Below, in pieces: positions 33,821 to 44,739 of a DNA stretch of 64,000 bases. The position numbers were made by a program, and so were the translations under genes. The stretch is from Gnetum montanum (taxonomy: Eukaryota > Streptophyta > Gnetopsida > Gnetales > Gnetaceae). The stretch spans positions 178,697-242,696 of the forward strand of contig MNCI01007684.1 of assembly GCA_015680685.1 (NCBI GenBank), in the 5' to 3' direction. The notes below the pieces were generated by a model. The model ran no database searches and was not told where the DNA came from. It was given only the letters and a program-made list of their open reading frames with translations. How positions within the stretch are numbered: position 1 is the first letter of the stretch; each line of letters opens with the position of its first letter.

Positions 33821-33825
33821 ATTAT
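33821..33825. repeat. TE-D target-site duplication, right copy
   Basis: ATTAT, identical to 27155-27159. Confidence 0.85.
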
Positions 33826-35879
33826 CAATGATGATGAATATGTTGAGTTGATAATATTTATCTTTAGTTTTTTCTTTCCATCTATGATGTTTTCTTTCTT
33901 ATTTCTAGGAATTTGAATTTTCTATTTTAAGAAACTTAGTTGATGCTTAACTCAATTTATAACTTGTACTTGTAATTTAGGAATTACTAAATTTAAGCAC
34001 AAACTATGCTATAAAGGATATGAGCTTTTTAAGTGCAATTGTAATGAGTGTAAAAAGTCTTATCATAAAAGAAGAAACAATTAGAGAAGGAATCAAATTT
34101 AGATTATTGTGATACATAAGTTGCCAACTCATCAAGTGAAATGACATTATTGAAAATAAGATTACTAAATGAGATAATCCTTTGAATGTGATGATAATAA
34201 GCATACAATAATCTTCTTCTATGAATTAATTTAAAATATGAAAATATGAGTTTCAGTCTACACAACACCATAGATATTTCCTTTCATATTAAAGAGTTTT
34301 AAGGATTTTATCACTTAAATGATGTATGTTTTGTTTTTTACTCTTTACATCCTCTATTTAATTAGTTTCCCTTTACATCATTTATTTATAAATTAATTTA
34401 AAACATAAAAATATTATTTTTTATTTACACAACACCTCATGTTTTCTTTCATATTATAGAACTTTAAGGTTTTATCATGTAAATCTTGTATGTTCTATTA
34501 TTTTCCCCTTTACATTCTTTATTTAATTGTTTTCCAATAGAATATAGAAAGAATCACAAGTATTCAATTTATCATTATGTAGGAAAGCTTGCTTGCAATG
34601 AGGTTCCTCTGAAAATAGTACTTATGAATTAATATGTTGTATTTCAAGGAGTTGGTAAGGACCCATGGGTGGGGATAAGAGGGGATGAAAAAAATTGAAA
34701 TGTTCAAATGTGTTATTTGGGGCATCAGCATCCAAGCATAAGAAACCAATTATCAATATAGTTATGAGTAGAAGCTATTCTACTAATTTAGAGCTCCATG
34801 CTAGAGTTTTTTCTTTCAAATTGAACATCTTCTATTTCACTTCCGATAACATAAACTTGGCAACTATTGGTACCTTTTTCCTTAATTTATGTAGTCATCC
34901 ATATTCAAATTTAGATTTTAAATTAGTTTTTTTAAAGCAAAACTAAAACTAATGTATTTAATTACATTATATAAATGAATGTATTAAATTATTTTCCATG
35001 AAACATTGAGACCTTTTTAATTTCCAATTTCTTTTTACAAAATCTAAATATAAAAAACTTAGAGAAAGTTCAAATTCTATAATAAAGTTTAGTATTACTT
35101 ACATATAGCTACATTGGAAGCTTATAATAAATAGAGAGCTCTAATTATTACTGGAATAGAGAGTTCTAATTATTATTGGACTAGTTAAAGCCTTAGCATA
35201 TGTTAATAGGATTCACTTGCCATCCTCTTTTTGGATGAATTCAAATTTGATAATTTTTTAAAGGGTTGTTTGGATGTCTTAAAGTTTATTCAATAATGGT
35301 TTATGAAACTTATAGTGAAAGGGTTTTTTTAGTTCTATTGAGACTCAGTAGCTCTTCGATAGAGCTATAGAAAAAGTTGAGCTGTCTAAAAATAGTTAAG
35401 AAATTAGGCACTCCTTACTATATTTATTCATTTTATTTTTTCCATAGAGCTTGTATTCATGAGATAAAGTCACAAAAATGGTAATGGTATTTTTAATTAT
35501 CATATTATTTACCTTTGTGATGGAAAACTGAAAGCATGTACTAGAACATAACATGTAATGCTCTCTCTTGAATCCAAAAGTTCTTGTTTTGCCACATTAT
35601 AATTTTTCTCAAGTAGATTTCTTTAATGATTCTCATTGTCATTTTAACTTTATCAAATGAAAATGCAAATTGGTTAAGATGGAAAAGTAGAGGGTATGAA
35701 TATTGACCTTAAATAACACAAAGACTACATTTTTGTATCACCCATAGTTGTTATCATATCCAAAGCCTACAAAGATATTGTATGAGAAGCTACAAGAAAT
35801 GTTGCATGAACAATAAAAGGAGTAAAGACAGTAGTCCACCTAGTTAATTTAGCTACTAAACTAGAAAAAGCATAAATGT

Positions 35880-35914
<35 letters not shown>

Positions 35915-36100
35915 TAGTGGCATTATAGAAGTCATTTTCTATGCTACTTTGATATTAGATTTTTGATGTTCAATGTCATACTTCCGGTTTCATCCAGTAA
36001 TGATGAAATCTAGTACCATATTAGTGCATTCAAAATCAAATCTAGTAATGGTGTGTATGCTTAGTATATGTTATGTTGATTTTTCTATTTGGATAGTTTT
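33826..36100. repeat. Repeat R, copy 1, right part
   Basis: The first ~330 bp are nearly identical in order to 63661-64000. The region 34690-36000 is collinear with 53738-54998 and then 62494-62580 of copy 2 (shared blocks: ggatgtctt(a/g)aagttta, gttgttatcat, gtggcat...gctactttaatatt). A Cys-rich plus-strand frame at 33980-34083 reads KFKHKLCYKGYELFKCNCNE then CKKSYHKRRNN and a stop; copy 3 has the same with changes (CSK-stop-YELF, NCNECENSYHKR). I do not recognise this as a known zinc finger. Other open frames here are short. Confidence 0.75.
35884..35912. repeat. (AT)n microsatellite
   Basis: About fourteen uninterrupted AT units inside copy 1 of repeat R, close to the place where TE-H is inserted in copy 2. 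Confidence 0.95.
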
Positions 36101-36769
36101 TTGGTTGGTTATTCTCAGTATAAAGTGTTTGACTTTTATTGTAATATAAATTTTATTAGTGAATTTTGGTCATTTATGTTTAAATTCTCATACCATTTAT
36201 TATTTTCATATTCATTGATGAATTATTACAAGATTGGAATAAAATTTTAGTTTTATTTAGTTGATATGAATATTAATTTTGTGAAATTAAAAATGGATGG
36301 GTTTTGACTAAGAATTAGTGGATTTTTCATGAGGTTGCAAATTCTATTGATATTCACTTGATTACAACCTTCTTGAATAATCATTATTCATGAAAAAATT
36401 GGCCAATTAATTTCTATAATTACAATCTTCCCACATTTGATTATTTGCCTCCATGTTATTTGTGCCATTAAATTCTTTCAAAATTCTTCATGCAATTTTT
36501 TAAAAATGAAAATATTAGGCTTTTGCTTATTTACACAAATTTAATTGAAGAATAAAGTTACTCCAATTTAACCTCAAGAAAATGTCATAAAATTCCCATA
36601 TATATTTTTACCTTTGTGATGCACCACTTCTTTGAACATCCCAAGTACAAGAATATCCTATCTTTAAATTAATATTTATAGAATTTTTAAAAATAAATAG
36701 TCATGTTTATTTTTTAAGTTATAAGATTATAGTTCAAGCATAAGTACAAACACCTAAAATGATTTAATT
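36101..36769. other. AT-rich DNA, nothing recognised
   Basis: No coding, RNA or repeat signal could be supported. Confidence 0.4.
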
Positions 36770-36774
36770 AGTAA

Positions 36775-36905
36775 CAATGAGGTGTTAGCCTAGTGGTAAG
36801 AGTCTTGGTTTGGAAACTTCTAGTTATAGGTTTGATTTTGGTGGGCTATATTGTTTTTGTGTTTAATATTATTTAAAAAAAATATTTTCGGTTCAAACAC
36901 CCCTT
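36775..36905 (+). repeat. tRNA-derived SINE-like fragment
   Basis: The sequence ttagcctagtggtaagagtc (36786-36805) fits a pol III A box (TRGCNNAGYNGG), and ataggtttgattttgg (36826-36841) fits a decayed B box (GGTTCGANNCC); the spacing is about 40 bases, as in tRNA genes. Between them, cttggtttggaaacttctag is of the kind seen in plant tRNA-derived SINEs. A full cloverleaf cannot be folded by eye and the B box has lost its C, so it is more likely a SINE head than a tRNA gene. Confidence 0.5.
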
Positions 36906-37035
36906 CCCTCTAAATGATTTAAGTAATGGAAATCAAAATTTTTACCATGAAGTATAAGATAATTTTATAAAATATATCAAAATTTAAGCTAGGGCTTATT
37001 ATCTTCTTACATAAAATGTTACTAATTAAAGTAAC

Positions 37036-37876
37036 TGATGATGGATGGAGCAATCCAACACCCAACCATACAAGTCACAAGTATTTATGCATGACTAGAT
37101 TGTAATCCATGGATGAGGCAATGTGATTATACTAGTAAGTGGTTTAAGTTCGAGACCTTTGTCTAACCACATGAAGTTCATGAAGTCTACATGTATAGTT
37201 TAGCTCATAGTGTGGCCATCTAGCTCTTTGTGAACATGGTGAAGTGAAAAGAGTTTCTAAGTCTAAGTCTAACTAAAATAGTAAACAAATCTAATCTATT
37301 CTAAGGTGATGAGTATATAGTCCTGACCTTCCATACACACCATGGGCTTTATGTAACTACTACTAGGATTACCAAGTACTTCATTGTTAGGCAAACCAAG
37401 CAATACCACTACTAGGTTACCAAGCAAATACACTTAGTGCTCGAGCTCAACTATACTCATCCTACTTAACAACAGTAATGGTAAAGTGCATGGAAAAGTA
37501 AACATTAACTAAGAAAATAGTATACATTATTCTAAGTAAAATAGTAAACTATGAGAATGCTGCAATAGTATGAAATAGCTTGATTTTTATTGCTAGTCAC
37601 ACTTGTGCCCAAGTACAAGATGCTCTAATAAAGACTTCGTACACTACATCACACTACGCTTTGGGCATTCACACTTCTAAGTGCTAAAGACTAACTCATG
37701 AAAATAGACTACAAGAGTTATGCTACTATTGAATGAAAACTTATTGTAGATTCATGCATCTAAGTGTTGTATTTATAGGTTGACATGCATCCCACAATAT
37801 CACATATACAATAATGTAGCTAGTGCAACGATATTGTATATTTGATATGGTAGTAAAAAAAAATTTTAATTTATCA
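37036..37876 (-). repeat. TE-E 3' LTR
   Basis: It starts tgatgatggatgg and ends atttatca, 841 bp. It shares the cccaaccata(t/c) and accaag blocks with the other LTRs of the group. The TATA box in element sense is at 37780-37766 (cctataaata). U3 contains atatc/gatat words but in less regular order than in TE-D. Confidence 0.82.
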
Positions 37877-37892
37877 CACCCCACAATTGACT
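37877..37892 (-). other. TE-E polypurine tract
   Basis: On the minus strand it reads TCAATTGTGGGGTG directly before the LTR. Confidence 0.7.
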
Positions 37893-40775
37893 AAAAACTC
37901 ATCCTCAAGTTAAAACAAAATGAGGATAGAGTTCTTTACAAAATTGAAAGGTAGATTTACATGACACTTTATGTCGTAGTGGTGTTTTTACAAAAATGAC
38001 ACAAGATATGATAGGACAAACTTTGACAAAAAATAAAATTGGATGAAGCTTGATGTATCCTATGTGGTTCTCAGTGGTGGTAGCTCCTACATTGGTTACT
38101 TCCCCTTGTCATTAGGCTTCAAGAATTTGTATTTATTCAAGAGCACCTTAATTTTCTCCTCCTCTATTCTTGGGTCATGCATCGTACATGCTTGTTGTGC
38201 AGTGTGTGATGGAGTAGGTACATCCCATGGACATGGAAACTATGAAAACATTTGATTGGCTTTGACATACAATGCTGTAAAGTACCTTCACTCTTTTTCA
38301 AATGCTTTGGCCTTAACTCATAACTCATGATAATCAAAAAATCTTCTAACCGAATTCACTACAACATCATTTTTCCCTTTGTAGCCAACCTTAACTACTT
38401 CTAGTTCAGAGTTTTCCACTTGAAGTTTTTGCATATCATCTTTTCTATCTGCAAACTATTTTTCATACAATGTATACATGGCTGCTACTTGTTATATAAT
38501 TTATTTCTGTGCCTACTTGAAATTAACATGGCTAAGTTAGCATAATGAAGGTTAACTAACCCCATGTATTCTTTTATATCCTCTATCTACACATCTTTGT
38601 TTTTTACTTTCATTTGATGGACATGAGCATAACTATCTAAGATGGATTGCCAGTATGGATTTTTCATTGATATGGAATTAATTTAGGCTTTAGCCATCTG
38701 GATCTCCTTCTTATTGATTTGCTTATACATCCCCACCAATTCACAAAGGTGTTATTTGAGCCTTTCATGCTTCTTAGCTTTATTTTACCACATGCTACTC
38801 TCAATAGCTAACTTATGTCTAATTGTGCATACCTCATCCATTGAGATCATCCTATTTTCTCTTGCTAAGTGACTCATGTCTTGGTTAACCCACATTAGTT
38901 GTTCTCTCAACTAATGGATGTTCTTATGCTTCTTGACATTGGTTAACCTAGTGTTATCTACAACAAGTTGTGTGTTTTCTTCTTGTGCTATAGTGAGTGC
39001 TTTAGCATGTGCGTATGCCTATGATTTTGCTACTAAGGCATTTCAAAATTCTTTCTCCTTCTCGTTTTCCATTTGCTAAGAAATTTATTTTCTCTAGCTA
39101 GGTAGGTGAAACATATTACATTGGATCTCTACGTTCAACCCTCAGGGTCATTAGCTCTTCCTATAGTTTAAGAATTTCATCGTACGCATGCTTTGCCTTG
39201 GTCTTTGCCATGACTAGCTTACCCTTGGTTACAATCAATTCTAACTGAATTGTAGTGACATCACTTGGGATGTCCAAAAGAGTTGTCATTACTTGCCCAA
39301 TTTGCAGTAGTTGATCTAGCACATCCTCATGATCCATAGGAGTCATTAAGGTACCAACTAATTTTTGAGCATTCCTTGCTCTACTTAAATCAGCTGGCAA
39401 CACAATAGGTATGTTGAAATATTTCTTGATATGATGCATGATCATTTCCATGGCTCCCACTACATCTTGGTATTGCATAACAACAACTATGGCTCCTTCT
39501 CCTATTTCAAGTATCACTTGAAATGATGTAGCATTCCTAAAGATCTAATGTGACCATTGTGCCTCTCCTCCTAACTACAAAGATATCTATTCGCTTACAA
39601 GATCTATAGAAACTATGGGTTGTATGGCACTATTAATTACTTTGTAGAGGTTGAGCTCCTCTTGTGCTCCCTAATTGATAGTCATTGCAATTTGTTGCAG
39701 ATAAGTCATTGATGGTTTGTAGACCTACAATGGTGGTGGAGGAACTTGTTGTTGCTATTCTTGTTATTGCTATTATTGCTACTGATCACTGGGTTGCACT
39801 TATTGTTATTGTTCAGTGGTTTGTATAGTTTCCCCAACTTTTGTTTCTTCCTCCACCTAATCTTTATTTAGTGGTGCTAGCATAAGTATTTTAGCATATG
39901 AGGCATTTTGGACCTTCATAAGGACATCATTAGTGTATCCTAGGATTCTAACAAATTTTCATAGCTTCTTGATTAGGCAAGGAAATGGAAGTATGAGCTT
40001 CCTTGCCTTTTTTTCTTCGAACTACCTTTAAATCTCCATTAAATAGAGTCGTGCAAGATTAGCATTGTCCTTTTCTATCAAAATCATAGTTCCTCTAGCT
40101 ACATAGGTGGATAATCTATTCAACCTCTTTGTGGAAAATAGATGGTATGTGCCAATTTTAAAATAAATTCTTTCCTCCAGAGTTAACTCATTATACTCCT
40201 TATCTTCTTTGCCATATGTCCTCTATAATCATAGTTTTTTGGTTTCCATGTCTAATCTTGTCGATAGATAAGTCAAGCTTGCCCCTTCATTAGGCATGTT
40301 TGGAGCTTCTACTATCACCTTGACTAAATATGAAATGGAAACTCCTTTGATGTTGGCCAAATAATCCACTTCTTTATTATGCCAAAATTGGTAAGTCTCC
40401 CCTAGATACCATTTTCCACTATCTAAAAGCATAGGTCATAGTGGTGATGCTTGGATTTTCATCCTTACTACCTCTTGAACAAACTTTATGAATGGACCAA
40501 AGTTCATCTCCATAGTTACTATGGTCAGGAGTGTCTTTTCTTGGATGATTTGGAGGCATTCTTGTGATAGAATGAGGCACTATCCTTATACTTGTGGATT
40601 CTTCCACCTCACCCTGAGATGATTGTCTAGTGGTAGGATTTTCTTGATGGACACTACAAGATTGCACCTCCTAATCCACATGTTTTTCTTATGTCTCTTA
40701 TGCTCTTGTTTGACCTCTTGGTTATTTACTTGTTGAATGTGAGGGTCCTCCTATTGCTCCTCTCTCTATGACCAT
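37893..40775 (-). pseudogene. TE-E ORF3, plant transposon-type extra ORF, broken
   Basis: A start codon at 40775 follows TGATTGTAG directly. Conserved blocks in order: ELNFGPF (about 40510), MLLDSGKWYLGETYQFWHNK (40432 on), LEERIYFKIGTYHLFSTKRL (about 40180), LARLYLMEI and FPCLIKKL then GYTNDV (to ~39930). These match TE-A and show one domain of about 250 residues. An open piece at 39517-39161 (DLSRARNAQKLVGTLMTPMD, ...TIQLELIVTKGKLVMAKTKA) and the region to ~38300 look like a long helical, Lys/Glu-rich tail. Stops and frame changes are frequent. It resembles the Transposase_32-type plant transposon protein; its role is not known. Confidence 0.65.
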
Positions 40776-42032
40776 CTACAATCATTAAGGATTTAGAAAT
40801 TATTAGAATGTGTTGTCTGATTTTGATAGCTCTTTTACTTTTTTATATCCTTAAATTAAATGCTTAGCTTATTATGACTACAAAATTATAAAAATTTTCA
40901 AAAAGAAACCCTACAAAGTGTTAATTTTCTTATAATCCTTCATAGCTGTCCATTTTGTTTTTATTTATGGCTCATAATGGTTAGTATGGTTCATTAAGAG
41001 GATGATTTAAGAGTTTATGGCATTAATGTGATTAATTTTTGTTAAAAAATTTTAACTTTCCCTTCATGCTTACCCTTATAATACCTTCTAGGCATTAGCA
41101 AATTCTAACTTCAATTTTTGTTATATCCCACTGGGCACACCCCCATGACTAAGTTGAGAGCTCCATGATCAAATAGGTTCAAGAAGCATGAAAATCAGAG
41201 CTATAATTGTGGGGTTATGAGGGTTGGAAGTTGGAAGGTTAGAGCTTATATTGTAGAAGAAAAATGATAAAATCTCCCTTGGCTCAAATGTGAAAAATGA
41301 TGAAAATTTAGCTAAGTGTCTACATATATATAGATTTTATGGGCTTCAATATTGGAGGTAAAAAATTCACATTTTTTGATAATATTTGAGGATCAAAAAT
41401 GTATCATTTGAAATTTTTGGAAGGTATAAAGCATGTTTAGAGGGTCTCTGGCTATGCATGATACATATTTTTTGAAAATTTGACATAGAAAGTTCGTAAA
41501 GAAGGAATCTCGGGGTATGAAAGTTTATGAAGTGTTGATAATATGGGTGAGATTGGTAATGTGTTCATGTTATTGAAATGGATAGTTTGAGCGATAAGGA
41601 AGGTTTTTATTGACATTTATTGAATTTGGAAGGTTTAAGATGATGTGGGATCACTTGGCAGGTATAAGAGACATCAAGTATATAAGTGGGTCCTTCCCAA
41701 TGCAGGCTCCAACCTTTAATGCCCTAGTATAGCCACACTTAAAAGTGTTCTTAGGCATCCAAGGCATTGAATTTAATGCATACCTATTTAGCAAAACACA
41801 CATGTTAGTACCACCAAGTTAGGAAAATTATACGATGTTATACAAATTCACAATTTATGATTTTTCATACAATGAGATGAAATGGACTTAGAAAGGATTG
41901 TAGAAATCGGGACATGAGGTATCTTACCATAGGCATAATAAATTCTTGTGTTTTATTGGTGGTTAAGGTAATCATTAACCTTTCTATGGAAGATTTAAAC
42001 CAAGTCCAAATGACATTCTAGTGACATTTTGT
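40776..42032 (-). other. TE-E 3' untranslated region
   Basis: It is collinear with 28933-30120 of TE-D. No coding signal. It ends at the junction with TE-F near 42030. Confidence 0.6.
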
Positions 42033-42998
42033 TGTGTCATATGTTAGTCAATAATCCCATACCTTTCCAATTTTGTAAGGAACTCAAGGATGAGTTTTCA
42101 TTTAGTTGTTGGGGTATGATGAAGAGTCTTCGATCGTCTACATTGATGGCATGCCATTGACACAACCTTATCAATGGGATCCTATCGATGTAGGGTTTCC
42201 TACATTGATGTGTACCCATTGACGTGGCATCCTAGTAGGCTTATAAATACAACACCCCAACCATCTGAAGGAGACATGGAATTTTAATTGCTAATAGAAC
42301 TCTTGTAATTTTTTTGTGTAAGAGATAGAATAATTTTCTATGTGCCCATAGTAGGATTCAAGGAGTGTATGGATCTTTATTCAAGCACTATTGTACCTAT
42401 GCACCGAAGTATATGCGACAACAAAGATGAGCTTTTTGATAAACCTTGCAACACTTGGACTAGTTTATTAATTTATTTATGCATTTATTATTTTCATTAA
42501 TTAAGTGATTAATTAAGCTAGAATGATTTAGACTTTAATTAAGTAATTAATTAAGATAAATAGACTAGCATACTTACGGATGACCACTTCAAGCATATGT
42601 ATAACACTTGGTAATCCCAGTAGCACTTAATGATTAGTCTTCTAGCAATGTTGTACGTGTTCAAGATGTATACAAAAAGTGGGACTGCATGCTTATGTTA
42701 GGATATTTAGTTATTAATTAGCAATTAAATTAGTTAATCAATTTATTCCCAATCTACTACCAACCTTAGGCAAGAAAAACATAAAATAAAAAAAATCATC
42801 TACGTCAATTACACTTAACCATACAACTAAGCCTCACAAGTGTATTTGGAAAGATAACAATTGTTCCATGATTAGATTCACCTTTTACATTGAATCCTGT
42901 GTATAAAAATAGTAGGAATCCATGGAATTTCATCAGATTGTGTGTGAATGCCTTAGTGATTCATATGGTTTGGCATAGGGGTACCTCACCGCTTATCA
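42033..42998 (+). mobile_element. TE-F: 3' end of an Athila-like element
   Basis: About 85 bp of internal 3' end (agtcaataatcccatac, which matches 2925-2950 of TE-A in reverse) and the tract GTTGTTGGGGTA lead into a full LTR (42117-42998). Everything upstream is missing; it is joined tail to tail with TE-E. Confidence 0.8.
42117..42998 (+). repeat. TE-F 3' LTR
   Basis: It starts tgatgaagag and ends cttatca, 882 bp, with a TATA box at 42239-42250 (gcttataaatac). U3 carries cattgatg / catcgatg words like the 3' LTR of TE-A and lacks the GATATC words. Confidence 0.85.
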
Positions 42999-43619
42999 CA
43001 AAGCAAATCAGAGCATTTTATTGAAAGACATCAAATGTTTGAGGCCTATCAAGGGCCTTCATTGACTCAGAGCATGACATTTTTTTGATCAAGGATGCAT
43101 GCCACATGTCTAAGTTCAAACATCAAAAGAAATAATGTTTAAAGAAAATAACTTTTATGTAAAAGGAAAATGATTTCATAAAAATTATTGATCATTTAAA
43201 TTCATTGTTGTTTATAGTAATTTTTTTAGATTAAAAAGCCATTTCAATTTTTCTTAAAATACAATTCAAATTTATTTTTGGTCATAATTAATTTCACTTA
43301 AAGTAAAAAAATAATTAAAAGTATATAAGTAAATAAAATGTTTTTAGTCCATCTAAAACTTACATTTTTGCTTTTGCAGCTTTAGATATGTTAACAATAG
43401 TGAAATTTAGCAAATCAAAAAGCAAACTTTAGTTATATCTTAAGCAAAATTGAAATTGACTGAGAGAAAATTTAGCTTACACTTAAGGAAAATTGTGTCC
43501 CAATTAAGTAACATTACTTATATGCTAGTAGAATTGTGAATTTAATTGATCATAATAATAATAATCTAAGATTAGTAGTCACCAACAAATCAAAGGGAAA
43601 AAATAAGCAATAAGAAAAG
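42999..43619. other. AT-rich DNA, nothing recognised
   Basis: No coding or RNA signal. It may be the start of repeat R copy 2 but could not be aligned by eye to copy 1. Confidence 0.4.
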
Positions 43620-43712
43620 GGACAATGACATGCATTGTGATTGTAGGAGAAAGCTTCCTTACCAAAATGCTAACTATGATAATTTTAGTTAAGAACTTCA
43701 AATGTTTAATTG
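43620..43712. repeat. Repeat R, copy 2, left part
   Basis: The block gcattgtgattgtaggagaaagcttccttacc is very like 26855-26883 and 63345-63375. It is cut by TE-G. Confidence 0.75.
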
Positions 43713-44580
43713 TGATGAAGTGTATTTTTGTCGACTTCAATATCGAATATCTGATATTGGAGCCTTGATATTAGATACTTGATATCAAGGCCCAAGAAGT
43801 GATGTTGAATATCCAATATCATAGGATGTGTGTTGGCCTATAAATATAGTGCTTGGGCACATAGTTTGGGCATAATTTTTATGAAAGAATAGCATAGCTC
43901 TTGCAGTTTCTTTTCTCTAGAGTTCAAATGTTTTCCAATGTGCCTATAGTAGGAGTCATTGAGTGTATGAATCTTTATTTAAGCACTGTAGTACTTGAGC
44001 ACAGTAGTGTGTGTGGAAATAAATATGAGATTTTTGATAAATGTTGCAACACCTTGGCTAGATTAATTCTTTTACTTATGCATTTGATATTTTGCACAAT
44101 TTTCTTTAATGCTTCCTAGTAATTAAGCTAAATTAAGCTAGCTATATTAAATAGTAATTAATTATGCACATCAATACGATGACTTTAAGCATGCACATGA
44201 AACTTGGTAATCCTAGCAATGCTTAATGTTTGGTAATCAAGTAGCATTATATGTGTTCAAGATGTGTGTGAAAAGTGGGACTGGATACTTATGTTAGGAT
44301 AGTTATTAATTAGTAATCAAATTAGTTAAATTGGTTTATAAATTAAGTTTCAACTTGGTATTAATTGTAGGAAAATAAAATATAAAATAATAAAAATAAT
44401 GTGCCTTAATTACACTTAACCATATAACTAATATCCACAAGTGTACTTGGCATGAAAATGATTATCATGATTAGATTTCACATCCCAAAACTAGTGTACT
44501 AGTAACTCAAGGTCTGCAAAATTTGACTGGATCACACGTGAATGCTTATAATTCATTTGGTTGAGCATATCTGCTCATGA
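43713..44580 (+). repeat. TE-G 5' LTR
   Basis: It starts tgatgaagtg and ends ctgctcatga (CA end mutated to GA). U3 (43735-43815) has a series of gatat/atatc words; the TATA box is at 43837-43849 (cctataaatatag). Confidence 0.9.
43837..43849 (+). promoter_or_regulatory. TATA box in TE-G 5' LTR
   Basis: cctataaatatag lies about 125 bp from the LTR start, and the same block is kept in both LTRs of TE-G and, in reverse, in TE-A and TE-E. It most likely set the start of the element transcript. Confidence 0.65.
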
Positions 44581-44581
44581 T

Positions 44582-44599
44582 TGGCATCATTTCTAAGGA
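44582..44599 (+). other. TE-G primer-binding site
   Basis: TGGCATCATTTCTAAGGA, one base after the LTR end; a decayed form of the tRNA-Asp-type site seen in TE-A and TE-D. Confidence 0.75.
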
Positions 44600-44739
44600 C
44601 CTTGAGTTTGTTACGTGTGCTATCTAGGACTTAGTAAAAAATTATTTAACATCATTGGAATGAACCCTAAAGTCATTTCATACTTTAAATAGCTACAAAA
44701 ACTATAAGAAAGCACACTGCATTTCTTATCTTTTTCTCA

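Larger units (their letters stand above)
37036..42032 (-). mobile_element. TE-E: 3' half of an Athila-like element
   Basis: A 3' LTR (37036-37876), polypurine tract, long ORF3 and 3' untranslated region are read on the minus strand. The element then stops at about 42030, where the plus-strand 3' end of another element (TE-F) begins. Gag, pol, primer-binding site and 5' LTR are absent. The internal sequence is closest to TE-D (untranslated region) and TE-A (ORF3). Confidence 0.78.

Noticed and set aside
36786-36841. Functional tRNA gene
   Set aside because: The B box is changed at its key C and no proper acceptor stem can be paired around it.
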